Source of the DNA: Deltaproteobacteria bacterium
GTDB lineage: Bacteria; Myxococcota_A; UBA9160; UBA4427
Assembly: GCA_002719955.1 (NCBI GenBank)
Contig: PBFW01000070.1
Location: 186,001-250,000, forward strand
Length of the DNA stretch: 64,000 bases
Direction of reading: 5' to 3'
The notes beneath the pieces were generated by a model. That model worked only from the letters and a program-made list of their open reading frames with translations, did not search any database and had not been told where the DNA came from. The translations under genes and the position numbers were made by a program. Each line of letters begins with the position of its first letter. Position 1 is the stretch's first letter. Below, in pieces: positions 53,710 through 62,035 of this stretch.

Positions 53710-54843
53710 CTAGAACGCGGCGATCTCTCCGCTGGCGATGCGTTCTCCGAGCCGTTCGAGCTGGATTTTGGCGGAGCCGAGCTCGTGTTCGATCTGCGTC
53801 GACCACCTGAAGTAGCGGTGAAGCGGGTAGTCGACGTCGATCCCGACGCCGCCGTGGAGATGTTGGCAGGCGAAGGCCGAGTGGGCGGCGCCATCCGAGG
53901 CTGCGAACTTGGCTACGTTGACCATGTCGCGTGCGTCGAGACCTCGATCGAGCATCCAGACCGCTTCCCAGGTCGTGAGGCGGATACCCTCGACCTGGAT
54001 ATAGGCGTCAGCGACGCGCTGGTGAAAAGCCTGGAACGATCCGATCGCGACGTCGAATTGCACTCGTTCGCGTCCGTACTCCGCTGTCATCTCGAGCGCT
54101 CGCTCTGTGACGCCGAGTTGCATGGCGCAGCGCGCGATCGTCGCCCTTTCGAGCAGCCAGCGCAGCGCACCGTCGCCCACCGAGCCGAGAATATCCGCAT
54201 CCGAGACCTCGACCCCCTCGAGCGCGAGATACGCGTAGGCCTGTCCATCCGTGCTCTTCTGGGCTTCGAGCCGTACCCCGCTCGCCCCCGGCGCCACCCA
54301 GAAGAGTCCCGCGCCGGTCTCGCCGTCATCGGTCGAGGCGGACACCAGGATTCGTGCGGCTTGCAGTCCCGCCGGGACGAGCGTTTTCTCGCCGGTCAGG
54401 CGGTAGCCTTCCGAGGTTCGCTCGGCGTGCGTCGTGGGTCGGTTCGGATCGCTGGAATCGAGCTCGCTGAGTGCGGCGGTCAGGATCGCTTCGCCGCTCG
54501 CGATGCGCGGGAGCCATTCGGCTTTCTCCGCCTCCGAGCCATACGCGGCGAGGGGGAGCGCGGCGAGGGTGAGGGAGGCGTAGACCGGAAGCGGGGCGAC
54601 GGTGCGGCCGATTTCTTCGCAGAGCAGGCAAAGGGCGGAAAATCCGAGATCGATTCCACCGTGCGCTTCCGGAATCGCCACCCCCAGCAGGTTCGCTTCG
54701 GCCAGGGCCTTCCACGCGTCATTCGCGAAGGGATCTCCATCCGCCTCGAGTGATTTCAACCGCTCGTTCGTGACGAAATCTTCCAGGATCTTTCGTGCGA
54801 GTTCGGAAACGCTGCGCTCTTCTTCGGTAAATTCAAAATCCAT
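53710..54843 (-). CDS. fadE27: Acyl-CoA dehydrogenase, FadE27 (ChsE5)-like beta subunit
   Basis: A 377-residue acyl-CoA dehydrogenase. LGVTERALEMTAEYGRERVQ, GSFQAFHQRVADAYIQVEGI and HLHGGVGIDVDYPLHRYF resemble mycobacterial FadE27. The helix-G position reads TIARCAMQLGV, without the catalytic Glu, as expected for the beta chain of the alpha2beta2 ChsE4-ChsE5 enzyme. It follows the alpha subunit by 13 bp. Together they should introduce the 2,3-double bond in the sterol side-chain CoA ester. Converges with the MBL gene. Confidence 0.88.
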   Translation of the reverse strand: MDFEFTEEERSVSELARKILEDFVTNERLKSLEADGDPFANDAWKALAEANLLGVAIPEAHGGIDLGFSALCLLCEEIGRTVAPLPVYASLTLAALPLAAYGSEAEKAEWLPRIASGEAILTAALSELDSSDPNRPTTHAERTSEGYRLTGEKTLVPAGLQAARILVSASTDDGETGAGLFWVAPGASGVRLEAQKSTDGQAYAYLALEGVEVSDADILGSVGDGALRWLLERATIARCAMQLGVTERALEMTAEYGRERVQFDVAIGSFQAFHQRVADAYIQVEGIRLTTWEAVWMLDRGLDARDMVNVAKFAASDGAAHSAFACQHLHGGVGIDVDYPLHRYFRWSTQIEHELGSAKIQLERLGERIASGEIAAF

Positions 54844-54856
54844 CTGCTCTATCCGC

Positions 54857-56038
54857 CTAGCTCTTGCTCTTGTAATGAGGCAGGCCCATGCCCGCCATGG
54901 CGATGATGTCGCGCTGCACTTCGTTCGTGCCGCCGCCGAAAGTGAGGATCAGCCCGTTGAGATATGAGGACTCGATCCTGCCCTGCAAGACCGCACCCGG
55001 GTTGTCCGCGCCCAGTCCGGCACGTGCGTTCGTGATCTCCATCAGAAGGCGATAAGCCTCCATGTTGAGCTCGCTGCCGAAGACTTTCATGGCGGAGGCG
55101 TCCGCCGGGTTCGGTTGGCCGGCCTGAGCGGCCCATGCCTGTTTCCAATTCATCAGTCGCAGGACCTGCACTTTCGAGTAGACCCGGGCGAGGTTCTCGC
55201 GAACCCAGGGCTTCTCGATGACGGGCGCGCCGTCGACCTCCGTGTCCTTCGCCCATCGCGTAATCTCGCGCAGGTTGCGGCGGATCGGGCCGATGCTCAT
55301 GAGCGAGATCCGTTCGTGATTGAGCTGTCCCGTGATCAGTGCCCAGCCATTATTCTCGCCACCGATCAGCGCCTCCGCCGGCACGCGTACATCGTCGTAG
55401 AACGTGGCGTTCGTCGAGACTCCACCGACGGTGTCGATCCTCTGTCGCGAGTAACCCTCGGCGCTCGTCGGAACGAGGAACATTGACAGTCCACGGTGCT
55501 TCGACTTTCCAGGATCCGTGCGAGCCGCGAGCCAGATGTAGTCGGAATAGCCGGCCAGGCTGGTCCACATCTTCTGGCCGTTGATGACCCATTCGTCTCC
55601 GTCGCGTACCGCGGTCGTTTGGAGCGAGGCAAGGTCGGTTCCGGCCCCGGGCTCTGAATAGCCGATCGCGAAGAAGAGTTCGCCGGCCAGAACTTTTGGA
55701 AGAAATTCCCGCTTTTGGTCCTCGGTTCCATAGTGTCGAAGCGTCGGGCCGACCGTGTTGAGGGTGAGGAAGGGGAGGGGGAATCCCGCCGTCTGCACCT
55801 CATCCGCGAAGATGAACTGCTCGATCGGGGTGCGTCCCTGACCACCGTGTTCCTTGGGCCAGCCGACACCGAGGAGCCCGTCCTGCCCCATCTGCATCAT
55901 CGCCTTGCGGAACTCGGGCCCTCCGCCTTCGCCGTCACTGGAGAGTTCCTCGACGAGTTCATCGGTCATCATGTTCTTGAAGTATTCACGCAGCTCGCCG
56001 CGAAAATCTTCTTGTTCGGGTGTGAAATCCAATTCCAT
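54857..56038 (-). CDS. fadE26: Acyl-CoA dehydrogenase, FadE26 (ChsE4)-like alpha subunit
   Basis: A 393-residue enzyme starting MELDFTPEQEDFRGELREYF. DGLLGVGWPKEHGGQGR, AIGYSEPGAGTDLASLQTTA, NGQKMWTSLAGYSDYIWLA, QLNHERISLMS (Glu at the helix-G base position) and ILTFGGGTNEVQRDIIAM match FadE26 of the cholesterol side-chain pathway. ATG 56038 is chosen; the 14 codons upstream contain the KstR-type operator at 56062-56075 and are not coding. It is divergent from the FdxD-like ferredoxin gene, the same neighbour as in Mycobacterium (Rv3503c-Rv3505). Confidence 0.9.
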   Translation of the reverse strand: MELDFTPEQEDFRGELREYFKNMMTDELVEELSSDGEGGGPEFRKAMMQMGQDGLLGVGWPKEHGGQGRTPIEQFIFADEVQTAGFPLPFLTLNTVGPTLRHYGTEDQKREFLPKVLAGELFFAIGYSEPGAGTDLASLQTTAVRDGDEWVINGQKMWTSLAGYSDYIWLAARTDPGKSKHRGLSMFLVPTSAEGYSRQRIDTVGGVSTNATFYDDVRVPAEALIGGENNGWALITGQLNHERISLMSIGPIRRNLREITRWAKDTEVDGAPVIEKPWVRENLARVYSKVQVLRLMNWKQAWAAQAGQPNPADASAMKVFGSELNMEAYRLLMEITNARAGLGADNPGAVLQGRIESSYLNGLILTFGGGTNEVQRDIIAMAGMGLPHYKSKS

Positions 56039-56061
56039 GGCTGATGGTTCTCCGAGCCCGG

Positions 56062-56075
56062 TGAAACGTGTTCTA
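56062..56075. promoter_or_regulatory. KstR-type operator 3
   Basis: TGAAACGTGTTCTA fits TNNAACNNGTTNNA. It lies 24 bp before the fadE26 start and about 165 bp before the divergent ferredoxin start, so it could control both directions. Confidence 0.78.
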
Positions 56076-56238
56076 GTCATCGGAGCATCGCGTCTGTGGC
56101 AGACGGTGGCAAGCGCGCCCCGATGGCTTTCGCAGGGCTGGTCAGGCTCGGACCGAATGGGTTAGAGTCGTGCGTCCAAGAACGATCCGCCGGGGATCGA
56201 GTCTGGGATGCGACTGAGATGCGAAACAGGAGAGACCC

Positions 56239-56430
56239 ATGAAGACTGTGGTGGACTACGACCTCTGCGAAGCGAACGCGCTGTGCATGGAGGCCTGTCC
56301 CGAGGTATTCCGCGTGGAAGAGGATGACTCGCTGACCGTCCTGATGGACGAAATCCCCGAGGAGCTGCGCGCAAAGATGCAGGATGCCGAGCGGCTCTGT
56401 CCGCGGCAGGCCATTCGCAACGAAGGCTGA
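56239..56430 (+). CDS. fdxD: Small ferredoxin, FdxD-like
   Basis: A 63-residue ferredoxin of the P450-partner type. The cluster motif is CEANALCMEACP near the N-terminus with the last Cys in LCPRQAI. The third position of the CxxXxxC motif is Asn, so a [3Fe-4S] or atypical [4Fe-4S] cluster is likely. FdxD (Rv3503c) has the same length and the same neighbour, fadE26. It would pass electrons to a sterol-oxidising P450 or oxygenase; none is in the window. ATG 56239 has AGGAGAG upstream. Confidence 0.88.
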   Translation: MKTVVDYDLCEANALCMEACPEVFRVEEDDSLTVLMDEIPEELRAKMQDAERLCPRQAIRNEG

Positions 56431-56598
56431 TTCCACTTTCCGCTGCGTAAGGGAGCTGTCGCGCCCCCCGATGCGGGGTGGTGGTTCCGGACGGCTCGGG
56501 TAGCGACGGGGTGGCTAGAGTGAGGGCGCGCGATCCATGGTCGTGCGCCCTCGCTGCGTTTGGACGCAACCCGATGATGCGTAGAGCTGGATGAAGGG

Positions 56599-57342
56599 TT
56601 GGCTGAGGAGAGCTCCGTTTTGTCTACTGTGACGAGAAATGCGCCGATCGCTGATTCCGAGATGCGCCGCCGGGATCGCGCCGCTCGCCGAGTCGAGCCG
56701 ATGAAGATCGCGGAACATGAGGAATGGCATCACCTCTCCCAGGCGATCCGGCGCCAGGTCGAAGCGTGCGTGGAGCTCGATCTTTCACGCGACGCACTTC
56801 GGCGGCTTGCGGATCGAGCCAGTACGTTGGCCGACGACCTGGAGAGCGCGGCGCTGGGCAAGCCCTTCAGCCTGGTCGAATCCGGGTGGGATGGAGATGG
56901 AACCGGGTCGATGAATTATCTGCCCTTCAGCCCGATCATGGGTCGACTGAATCCGGCCTCCTACGGCCTCGGAATCCATCAGAGCGATGACCGTGCCATT
57001 GGTGAGGTCACCTTCAGCGAAACCGCCGAGGGTGCTGAGGGTCTCGTCCATGGGGGTGTCATCTCGGGCATCTGGGATGAAGTCCTGGCCGCGGCGAATG
57101 CCATCCATCGCACAGGCGGTCCGACCGGCAGTCTGACAGTTCGCTATCTCAAACCGACATTTCTCCACGAGCCGCTTCGGTTTGTGGCTTGGGTCGAGCG
57201 AATCGACGAGCGCAAGATCATCGTGAAGGGCGAATGTACGTCACGCGATCAGGTGCTGAGCGAGGCCGAGGGGATCTTCATTCGCATGCGTCGACCGGGC
57301 ATCGATTGGCACAAGGCGGAGCGGAGCGAAGACGCCCGATAG
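56599..57342 (+). CDS. PaaI-family hotdog thioesterase
   Basis: Up to 247 residues. The C-terminal hotdog domain has YLPFSPIMGRLNP, GEVTFSETAEGAEGLVHGGV (the HGG motif of 4HBT/PaaI enzymes), SGIWDEVLAAA, GSLTVRYLKPTFLHEPLRF and IIVKGECTSRD. An N-terminal helical extension precedes it. It should hydrolyse an acyl-CoA, perhaps relieving CoA sequestration in the steroid pathway. The start is uncertain: TTG 56599, TTG 56620 (after GAGGAG) or ATG 56662. It is on the same strand as the ferredoxin gene, 168 bp downstream. Confidence 0.82.
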   Translation: MAEESSVLSTVTRNAPIADSEMRRRDRAARRVEPMKIAEHEEWHHLSQAIRRQVEACVELDLSRDALRRLADRASTLADDLESAALGKPFSLVESGWDGDGTGSMNYLPFSPIMGRLNPASYGLGIHQSDDRAIGEVTFSETAEGAEGLVHGGVISGIWDEVLAAANAIHRTGGPTGSLTVRYLKPTFLHEPLRFVAWVERIDERKIIVKGECTSRDQVLSEAEGIFIRMRRPGIDWHKAERSEDAR

Positions 57343-57368
57343 GGCTCGAACGCTCCCCGCTGCGGGTC

Positions 57369-58124
57369 TCATCCGAGATGGGCCTGGCCACCGTCGATGG
57401 CGATCGTCTGACCATTCACATAGGCAGAACTCTCCGAGCAGAGCATCGCTACGAACCGACCGATATCCTCCTCGCATTCTCCGATTCGGCGCATCGGGAT
57501 GGTCTGGAAGAATTCTTCGGCCTCTGCAGGATCATTTTTGATCCATCCGGCCAACGCGGGACTCTTGGCGTGGGGCAGGATGACATTCGTGCGAATCCCG
57601 TCCTCCGCCCACTCGCAGGCCGCCGCCCGGGTGAGGCTTCGGATCGCTTCCTTGGTTGCCGCATAGCAACCGTAACCGCCCATATCCCAACGCTTTGCGG
57701 CGGTGCTGCCGAGATTGATGATGGAGCCTCCGCCTTTGAGATGCGGGTGGCAGAGTTTCATCAAGCGGAACGTGGCGAGCGGGCCCGATTCCCAGCCCGC
57801 GCTGAAGACCTCATCAGAGACGCCGTGGAGGGTGCCGAGCGGGACCTCTTGCGCGTTGTTCACGAGGATGTCGATCGTGCCGAGCTTCTCGATGACTTCC
57901 TCGACCATCGCGACCAGAGACGTCTCGGATTTTACGTTGCACGTGACCGGGATGGCCCTTCCACCGCGTTCCTCGATCGTCTTGCAGGTGGATTCGAGTT
58001 TTGACGTGGTGCGACCCGTGACGGCGATGGTGGCACCTTCCGAGGAGAGCGCGAAGGCAATGCCTTGTCCCACACCCTGTCCCGCACCTGTGATCAGCGC
58101 GACCTTGCCTTCCAACATGCCCAT
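57369..58124 (-). CDS. SDR oxidoreductase
   Basis: A 251-residue classical SDR: ITGAGQGVGQGIAFAL, TGRTTSKLESTC (Arg after the Gly suggests NADP preference), VNNAQEVPLG, catalytic GCYAATKEAI and NGQTIAIDGGQAHLG at the end. The NNAG motif reads NNAQ, a small departure. The gene is transcribed toward the thioesterase and is divergent from the OB-fold/ltp operon. The specific steroid or acyl substrate is unknown. Confidence 0.88.
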   Translation of the reverse strand: MGMLEGKVALITGAGQGVGQGIAFALSSEGATIAVTGRTTSKLESTCKTIEERGGRAIPVTCNVKSETSLVAMVEEVIEKLGTIDILVNNAQEVPLGTLHGVSDEVFSAGWESGPLATFRLMKLCHPHLKGGGSIINLGSTAAKRWDMGGYGCYAATKEAIRSLTRAAACEWAEDGIRTNVILPHAKSPALAGWIKNDPAEAEEFFQTIPMRRIGECEEDIGRFVAMLCSESSAYVNGQTIAIDGGQAHLG

Positions 58125-58398
58125 TATCGTCTCCTGGGAGCGCGCGGATCGCTCGGCTGGGGTCCGTGATGGGTACCACGTTACGCGGGTCGGTCGGAGC
58201 TTGCAAAGAGAGCGGTGAGCGCTGAGTGATGCGAGCGGGAGATCGGCCCATGTCGCTCCGTATCAGTTGCGCGATCTGCTCGTGCCAGCATCGGTCTGGT
58301 ACGCGTTTCGTCCTCGCGGCGTTGCCTAATTTACTCCCGCGCTGAACGCGCAGTCGAGTGATTGCGGAATGGCCGGCGCACGCCCCTCTCAGACGGAT

Positions 58399-58412
58399 TG
58401 AAACACGTTCTA
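58399..58412. promoter_or_regulatory. KstR-type operator 4
   Basis: TGAAACACGTTCTA matches TNNAACNNGTTNNA and is the exact reverse complement of operator 1. It lies 69 bp upstream of the first OB-fold gene. The rest of the 356-bp region 58125-58480 shows no gene. Confidence 0.78.
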
Positions 58413-58480
58413 TTCTCTGCTTGACTTGGTCTCCGAGCGAGTGCGCGGCTCGCATGATATCGCGGAAGGAGTAGAGGCTC

Positions 58481-58921
58481 ATGAGCCGGACCGAGAAGGC
58501 GCTGACCGCGCCGCACACCCTCGAATACACCTACAAACGATCTTTGGGTCCGATCCTGTCGCAGTTCTTTACGGGCTTGCGCGATCGAAAATTTCTAGGC
58601 GTGAAGCGCGGTGATGGCAGTGTGATGGTGCCACCGAAGGAATACGACCCGGAGACCAGCCAGGCCCTGGATGAAATGGTCGAGGTCGCGGGCGAGGGGG
58701 TCGTGAGGAGCTGGTCCTGGGTCTCGAGCCCGCGGCGCCAGCAACCTCTGGATCGACCCTTTGCTTACGCCCTGGTTCAACTGGACGGCTCCTCGACCCC
58801 CTTCCTGCACGTCGTCGATGCCGGGGACGAGGCGAATATGGAGAGCGGGATGCGCGTAAAGGCACGTTGGGCGGACGAGACGAGCGGTGTCATGACCGAC
58901 TTTCTCTTCGTCCCGACCTGA
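58481..58921 (+). CDS. DUF35 OB-fold protein, first half of an Rv3521-like pair
   Basis: A 146-residue protein. LEYTYKRSLGPILSQFFTGL and GLRDRKFLGVKRGDGSVMVP are followed by KEYDPETSQALDEMVEVAG and an OB barrel (GVVRSWSWVSSPRRQQPLDR, PFAYALVQLDG). The usual zinc-ribbon Cys positions are replaced, so no zinc is expected. With the next gene (174 residues) the total is near the ~300 residues of Rv3521, which seems to be a two-domain version. ATG 58481 follows GGAAGGAG. Likely partner of the Ltp proteins encoded downstream. Confidence 0.82.
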   Translation: MSRTEKALTAPHTLEYTYKRSLGPILSQFFTGLRDRKFLGVKRGDGSVMVPPKEYDPETSQALDEMVEVAGEGVVRSWSWVSSPRRQQPLDRPFAYALVQLDGSSTPFLHVVDAGDEANMESGMRVKARWADETSGVMTDFLFVPT

Positions 58922-58931
58922 TCTCACGAGG

Positions 58932-58983
58932 CGGCACCGCTTTCGGGCGGCGCCGCTTTCGGGCGACGCCGCTTTCGGGCGAC
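58932..58983 (+). repeat. Three tandem 17-bp repeats between the OB-fold genes
   Basis: The unit CGCCGCTTTCGGGCGA is repeated three times with small changes (CACCGCTTTCGGGCGG first). It lies in the 123-bp gap between the two OB-fold genes and shows no coding sense in the operon. It may be a slippage expansion or an RNA element. Confidence 0.7.
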
Positions 58984-59044
58984 GTCGATTGGGACGGATC
59001 GGTCGGATCGGGCACGGCCCGTGAAAATTTGAAGGAGAGCCTCC

Positions 59045-59569
59045 TTGAGCAGTAGAGCGAACGACGAGAACGGGGACGAAGCGAACGAGCCGGTGACATT
59101 GCTGCGAACGCCGATCTCGCTCGATTATGATTATAGTGCCGGGCAATCGGCCTCACTCTTCCTGCGTGCGATCGCGGAAGGCAAGCTGCTCGGGCAACGC
59201 TGTCCCGTAGATGGTCGGGTCTATTTCCCGAGCCGCGGTGCATGTCCGCAACACGGCGTCACCTTCGGTGACGAGGTCGTCGAGCTACCGGACAAGGGCA
59301 CGATCGTGACCTTCTCGATCGTTCGGGTCCCCGCCGAGAGTATTCCCCTCGAACTCCCCTACGTCACGGTCAACGTGCTGCTCGACGGGGCGGACACCAT
59401 CCTGATGCACGTGCTCGACGCCAAGCTCGAGGATGTGCATATGGGAATGCGTGTGCAGGCCGTCTGGAAGCCGAAGGCGGAGTGGACGACATCGACGGGC
59501 AATATCATCTACTTCCAGCCGATCGATGAGCCCGATGCGGACTACGACAGCTACAAGGAGCATATCTGA
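59045..59569 (+). CDS. DUF35 OB-fold protein with partial zinc ribbon
   Basis: A 174-residue OB-fold protein. After SLDYDYSAGQSASLFLRAIA, the ribbon region reads GQRCPVDGRVYFPSRGACPQ followed by HG: Cys, Asp, Cys and His occupy the four ligand places, so metal binding may be altered but not lost. The OB barrel follows (GTIVTFSIVRVPAESIPLEL, YVTVNVLLDGADTILMHVLD). The start is TTG 59045, supported by AAGGAG seven bases upstream. Its stop overlaps the ltp4 start (TGATG). It resembles the second domain of Rv3521 and ChsH2-type partners. Confidence 0.85.
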   Translation: MSSRANDENGDEANEPVTLLRTPISLDYDYSAGQSASLFLRAIAEGKLLGQRCPVDGRVYFPSRGACPQHGVTFGDEVVELPDKGTIVTFSIVRVPAESIPLELPYVTVNVLLDGADTILMHVLDAKLEDVHMGMRVQAVWKPKAEWTTSTGNIIYFQPIDEPDADYDSYKEHI

Positions 59570-60633
59570 TGCGCGACGTCGCCGTCGTTGGATTTACGCA
59601 GAGCCCGTCGATGCGGCGAGAGCCCGACCGCAACGAGGTCGAGATCCTGATTCCCGTGATCCAGGCACTGCGCGAGCAGACCGGGCTCAGCGGTGAAGAT
59701 TTTGATTTCGTCTGTTCGGGGTCGAGTGATTATCTCGCCGGAAGCTCCTTCGCCTTCGTGGCGGGCCTGGACGCTGTCGGGGCGTGGCCGCCGGTCTGCG
59801 AGAGTCATGTCGAGATGGATGGCGCCTGGGCGCTCTACGAGGCCTGGGTGAAGATCCAGATGGGCTACGCGGATGTGGCGCTGGTCTACGGCTTCGGGAA
59901 GCCGTCGATGGGGGATCTGCCTCTTACGATGGCGCTCCAGCTCGACCCCTACTCGGTGATGCCCCTGTGGCCGGATTCGATCTCGATCGCCGGTCTGCAG
60001 GCCCGGCTCTGTCTCGAGAGCGGGGTCGTACGTCACGAGGAAATGGCGGCGGCGGCTGTTCGCGATCGGGCGAATGCCAAGGATAACCCGAACGCACAGG
60101 TTTCCGGAGACTTCACGGTCGAAGGGATTCTTGCTGAGCCCTATCTGGTGAACCCGCTCCGGAAATCTGATTGCGCGCCGATCTCGGATGGGGCGAGCGC
60201 GATCGTGTTGGCGGCGGGAGATCGCGTGAACGAACTCTGCGATCGACCGGCCTGGATTCGGGGCATCGAGCATATCTGCGAGCCGATGGATCTCGGTGTG
60301 CGGGATCTTGGGCGCTCCCGCTCGACGGAGATCGCCGCCGAGAAGGCGGGCGTCGGCGCGGGCAAGGTGGACATCGCAGAACTGTCCGCTCCCTTTACAC
60401 ATCAGGAGATCCTGATCGAGAAGGCGCTGGGGCTTTCGGATGCGAGCCCGACCACGACGATCAACCCATCCGGGGGGGCGCTCGCGGGCAATCCGATGAT
60501 GGCTGTCGGACTCAGTCGGATCGGCGAATGCGCGACGCGAATCATGGACGGTCGCGTCGATCGTGCCGTCGCGCATGCGACTTCCGGACCGTGTTTGCAA
60601 CAGAATCTCGTCTGCGTGCTGGAGGGAAACTAG
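59569..60633 (+). CDS. ltp4: Thiolase-fold lipid-transfer protein, Ltp4-like
   Basis: A 354-residue thiolase-fold protein, the same length as I recall for Ltp4 (Rv3522). At the nucleophile position the sequence reads SHVEMDGAWAL without Cys. The later motif NPSGGALAGNPMMAVGLSRI lacks the GHP base. Classical thiolase chemistry is therefore excluded. Ltp proteins of this kind work with OB-fold partners in aldol cleavage of sterol side chains (Ltp2-ChsH2) or as scaffold. One-base overlap with the OB-fold gene and a short gap to ltp3 imply a stoichiometric complex. Confidence 0.87.
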   Translation: MRDVAVVGFTQSPSMRREPDRNEVEILIPVIQALREQTGLSGEDFDFVCSGSSDYLAGSSFAFVAGLDAVGAWPPVCESHVEMDGAWALYEAWVKIQMGYADVALVYGFGKPSMGDLPLTMALQLDPYSVMPLWPDSISIAGLQARLCLESGVVRHEEMAAAAVRDRANAKDNPNAQVSGDFTVEGILAEPYLVNPLRKSDCAPISDGASAIVLAAGDRVNELCDRPAWIRGIEHICEPMDLGVRDLGRSRSTEIAAEKAGVGAGKVDIAELSAPFTHQEILIEKALGLSDASPTTTINPSGGALAGNPMMAVGLSRIGECATRIMDGRVDRAVAHATSGPCLQQNLVCVLEGN

Positions 60634-60635
60634 TC

Positions 60636-61793
60636 ATGGCGGAATTGGCAGCGGTCGTTGGGATCGGCCAGACGAATTATGAGTCGAAGCGGCTGGACCT
60701 GTCCATGCCGGGTTTGCTTCGCGATGCCGCCGAGAAGGCGCTCAGCGATGCGGATTGCAGCTGGGGCGACATCGACGCGGTCATCATCGGCAAGGCCCCC
60801 GACCTCTTCGAGGGTGTCATGATGCCCGAACTCTTTCTGAACGATGCGATCGGTGGGGCCTACAAGCCTATGTTGCGAGTCCATACTGCCGGCTCGGTCG
60901 GCGGTTCGACGGGCATCGTCGCGGCGAGCATGGTGCAGGGCGGAATCCACGATCGCGTTCTCTGCGTCGCCTTCGAGAAGCAGAGCGAATCGAATGCGAC
61001 CTGGGCGCTATCGATCTCGATGCCCTTTTCCTTGGCCACGGTGGCGGGGGCGGGAGGCTATTTCGCGCCGCTCGTGCGCGGGTATATCCGTCGCTCCGGC
61101 GCGCCCGAAGATACGGGGATTCGCGTCGCGGTGAAGGATCGTCAGAACGCGCTCAAGAACCCATTGGCCCATCTCCATCTGGAGGATATTTCTTTCGACA
61201 TGGTCGCGAATTCGCCGATGCTCTGGGATCCGATTCGCTACCTCGAGACCTGCCCGAGTTCGGACGGTGCCTGCGCGATGGTTCTGGAGAAGGAGTCGCT
61301 GGCGAGCGCGCGGCCGGGGAAGGTCGCTTGGATTCATGCCACCGAGATGCGCAGTGAACCCACGATGTTTTCCGGTCGCGATCAGGTCATGCCACAGGCG
61401 ACCCTCGACAATGCGGCAGCCCTCTACAAGAAGGCGGGGATCACCAACCCGCGTCAGGAACTCGACTGCGCGGAGATCTACGTGCCCTTCTCCTGGTTCG
61501 AACCGATGTGGATGGAGGGCATGCTCATCACGGATCCGGGCGACGGTTGGAAGATGACCTACGAGGGGGCGACCGCCCTGGACGGTGATTTCCCGGTCAA
61601 TATGTCCGGCGGCGTGCTCTCGTCGAATCCGATCGGCGCCTCGGGCTTGATCCGCTTTGCCGAAGCTGCGCTCCAGGTGCGGGGGCTCGCGGAAGCACAT
61701 CAGGTCGACGGGGCGAAAAAAGCCCTGGGGCACGCCTACGGCGGCGGCTCACAGTATTTCTCCACCTGGATCGTGGGCTCCGAGAAGCCCTGA
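60636..61793 (+). CDS. ltp3: Thiolase-fold lipid-transfer protein, Ltp3-like
   Basis: A 385-residue protein. GIGQTNYESKRLDLSMPGLL, VIIGKAPDLFEGVMMPELFL, RVHTAGSVGGSTGIVAASMV, AFEKQSESNATWALSI and GGVLSSNPIGASGLIRFAEA resemble Ltp3 (Rv3523) very closely from memory. Ser replaces the thiolase nucleophile Cys (AGSVGGSTG) and GHP is replaced by SNP, so the activity differs from thiolysis. ATG 60636 lies 2 bp after the ltp4 stop. Last gene of the KstR-controlled operon; a strong terminator follows. Confidence 0.9.
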   Translation: MAELAAVVGIGQTNYESKRLDLSMPGLLRDAAEKALSDADCSWGDIDAVIIGKAPDLFEGVMMPELFLNDAIGGAYKPMLRVHTAGSVGGSTGIVAASMVQGGIHDRVLCVAFEKQSESNATWALSISMPFSLATVAGAGGYFAPLVRGYIRRSGAPEDTGIRVAVKDRQNALKNPLAHLHLEDISFDMVANSPMLWDPIRYLETCPSSDGACAMVLEKESLASARPGKVAWIHATEMRSEPTMFSGRDQVMPQATLDNAAALYKKAGITNPRQELDCAEIYVPFSWFEPMWMEGMLITDPGDGWKMTYEGATALDGDFPVNMSGGVLSSNPIGASGLIRFAEAALQVRGLAEAHQVDGAKKALGHAYGGGSQYFSTWIVGSEKP

Positions 61794-61838
61794 CAGAGGT
61801 CTCGGACCGCCAAGGATTCACTTTGAAGATCAGCGAAG

Positions 61839-61863
61839 AGCCCTGGAATTCCAGGGCTTTTTT
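61839..61863 (+). terminator. Rho-independent terminator of OB-fold/ltp operon
   Basis: AGCCCTGGAATTCCAGGGCT is a perfect 20-bp palindrome followed by TTTTT. It lies 45 bp after the ltp3 stop and is the clearest intrinsic terminator in the window. Confidence 0.92.
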
Positions 61864-62035
61864 CGTTGTGCCCAGCCGACTCTACATTCTGTCGCAAGCC
61901 GTGCGCATGGGCTCAAGCTATGTGCCTGGTTTACCGATGGAAGTCCAGAGCCCTGAGCCCATCGATCGGGAGGACGCTGTGATTTCAAGAAACGAATCGG
62001 CTGGATGTCGGGGATCCTCCTCTCTGGTGCGCTGG

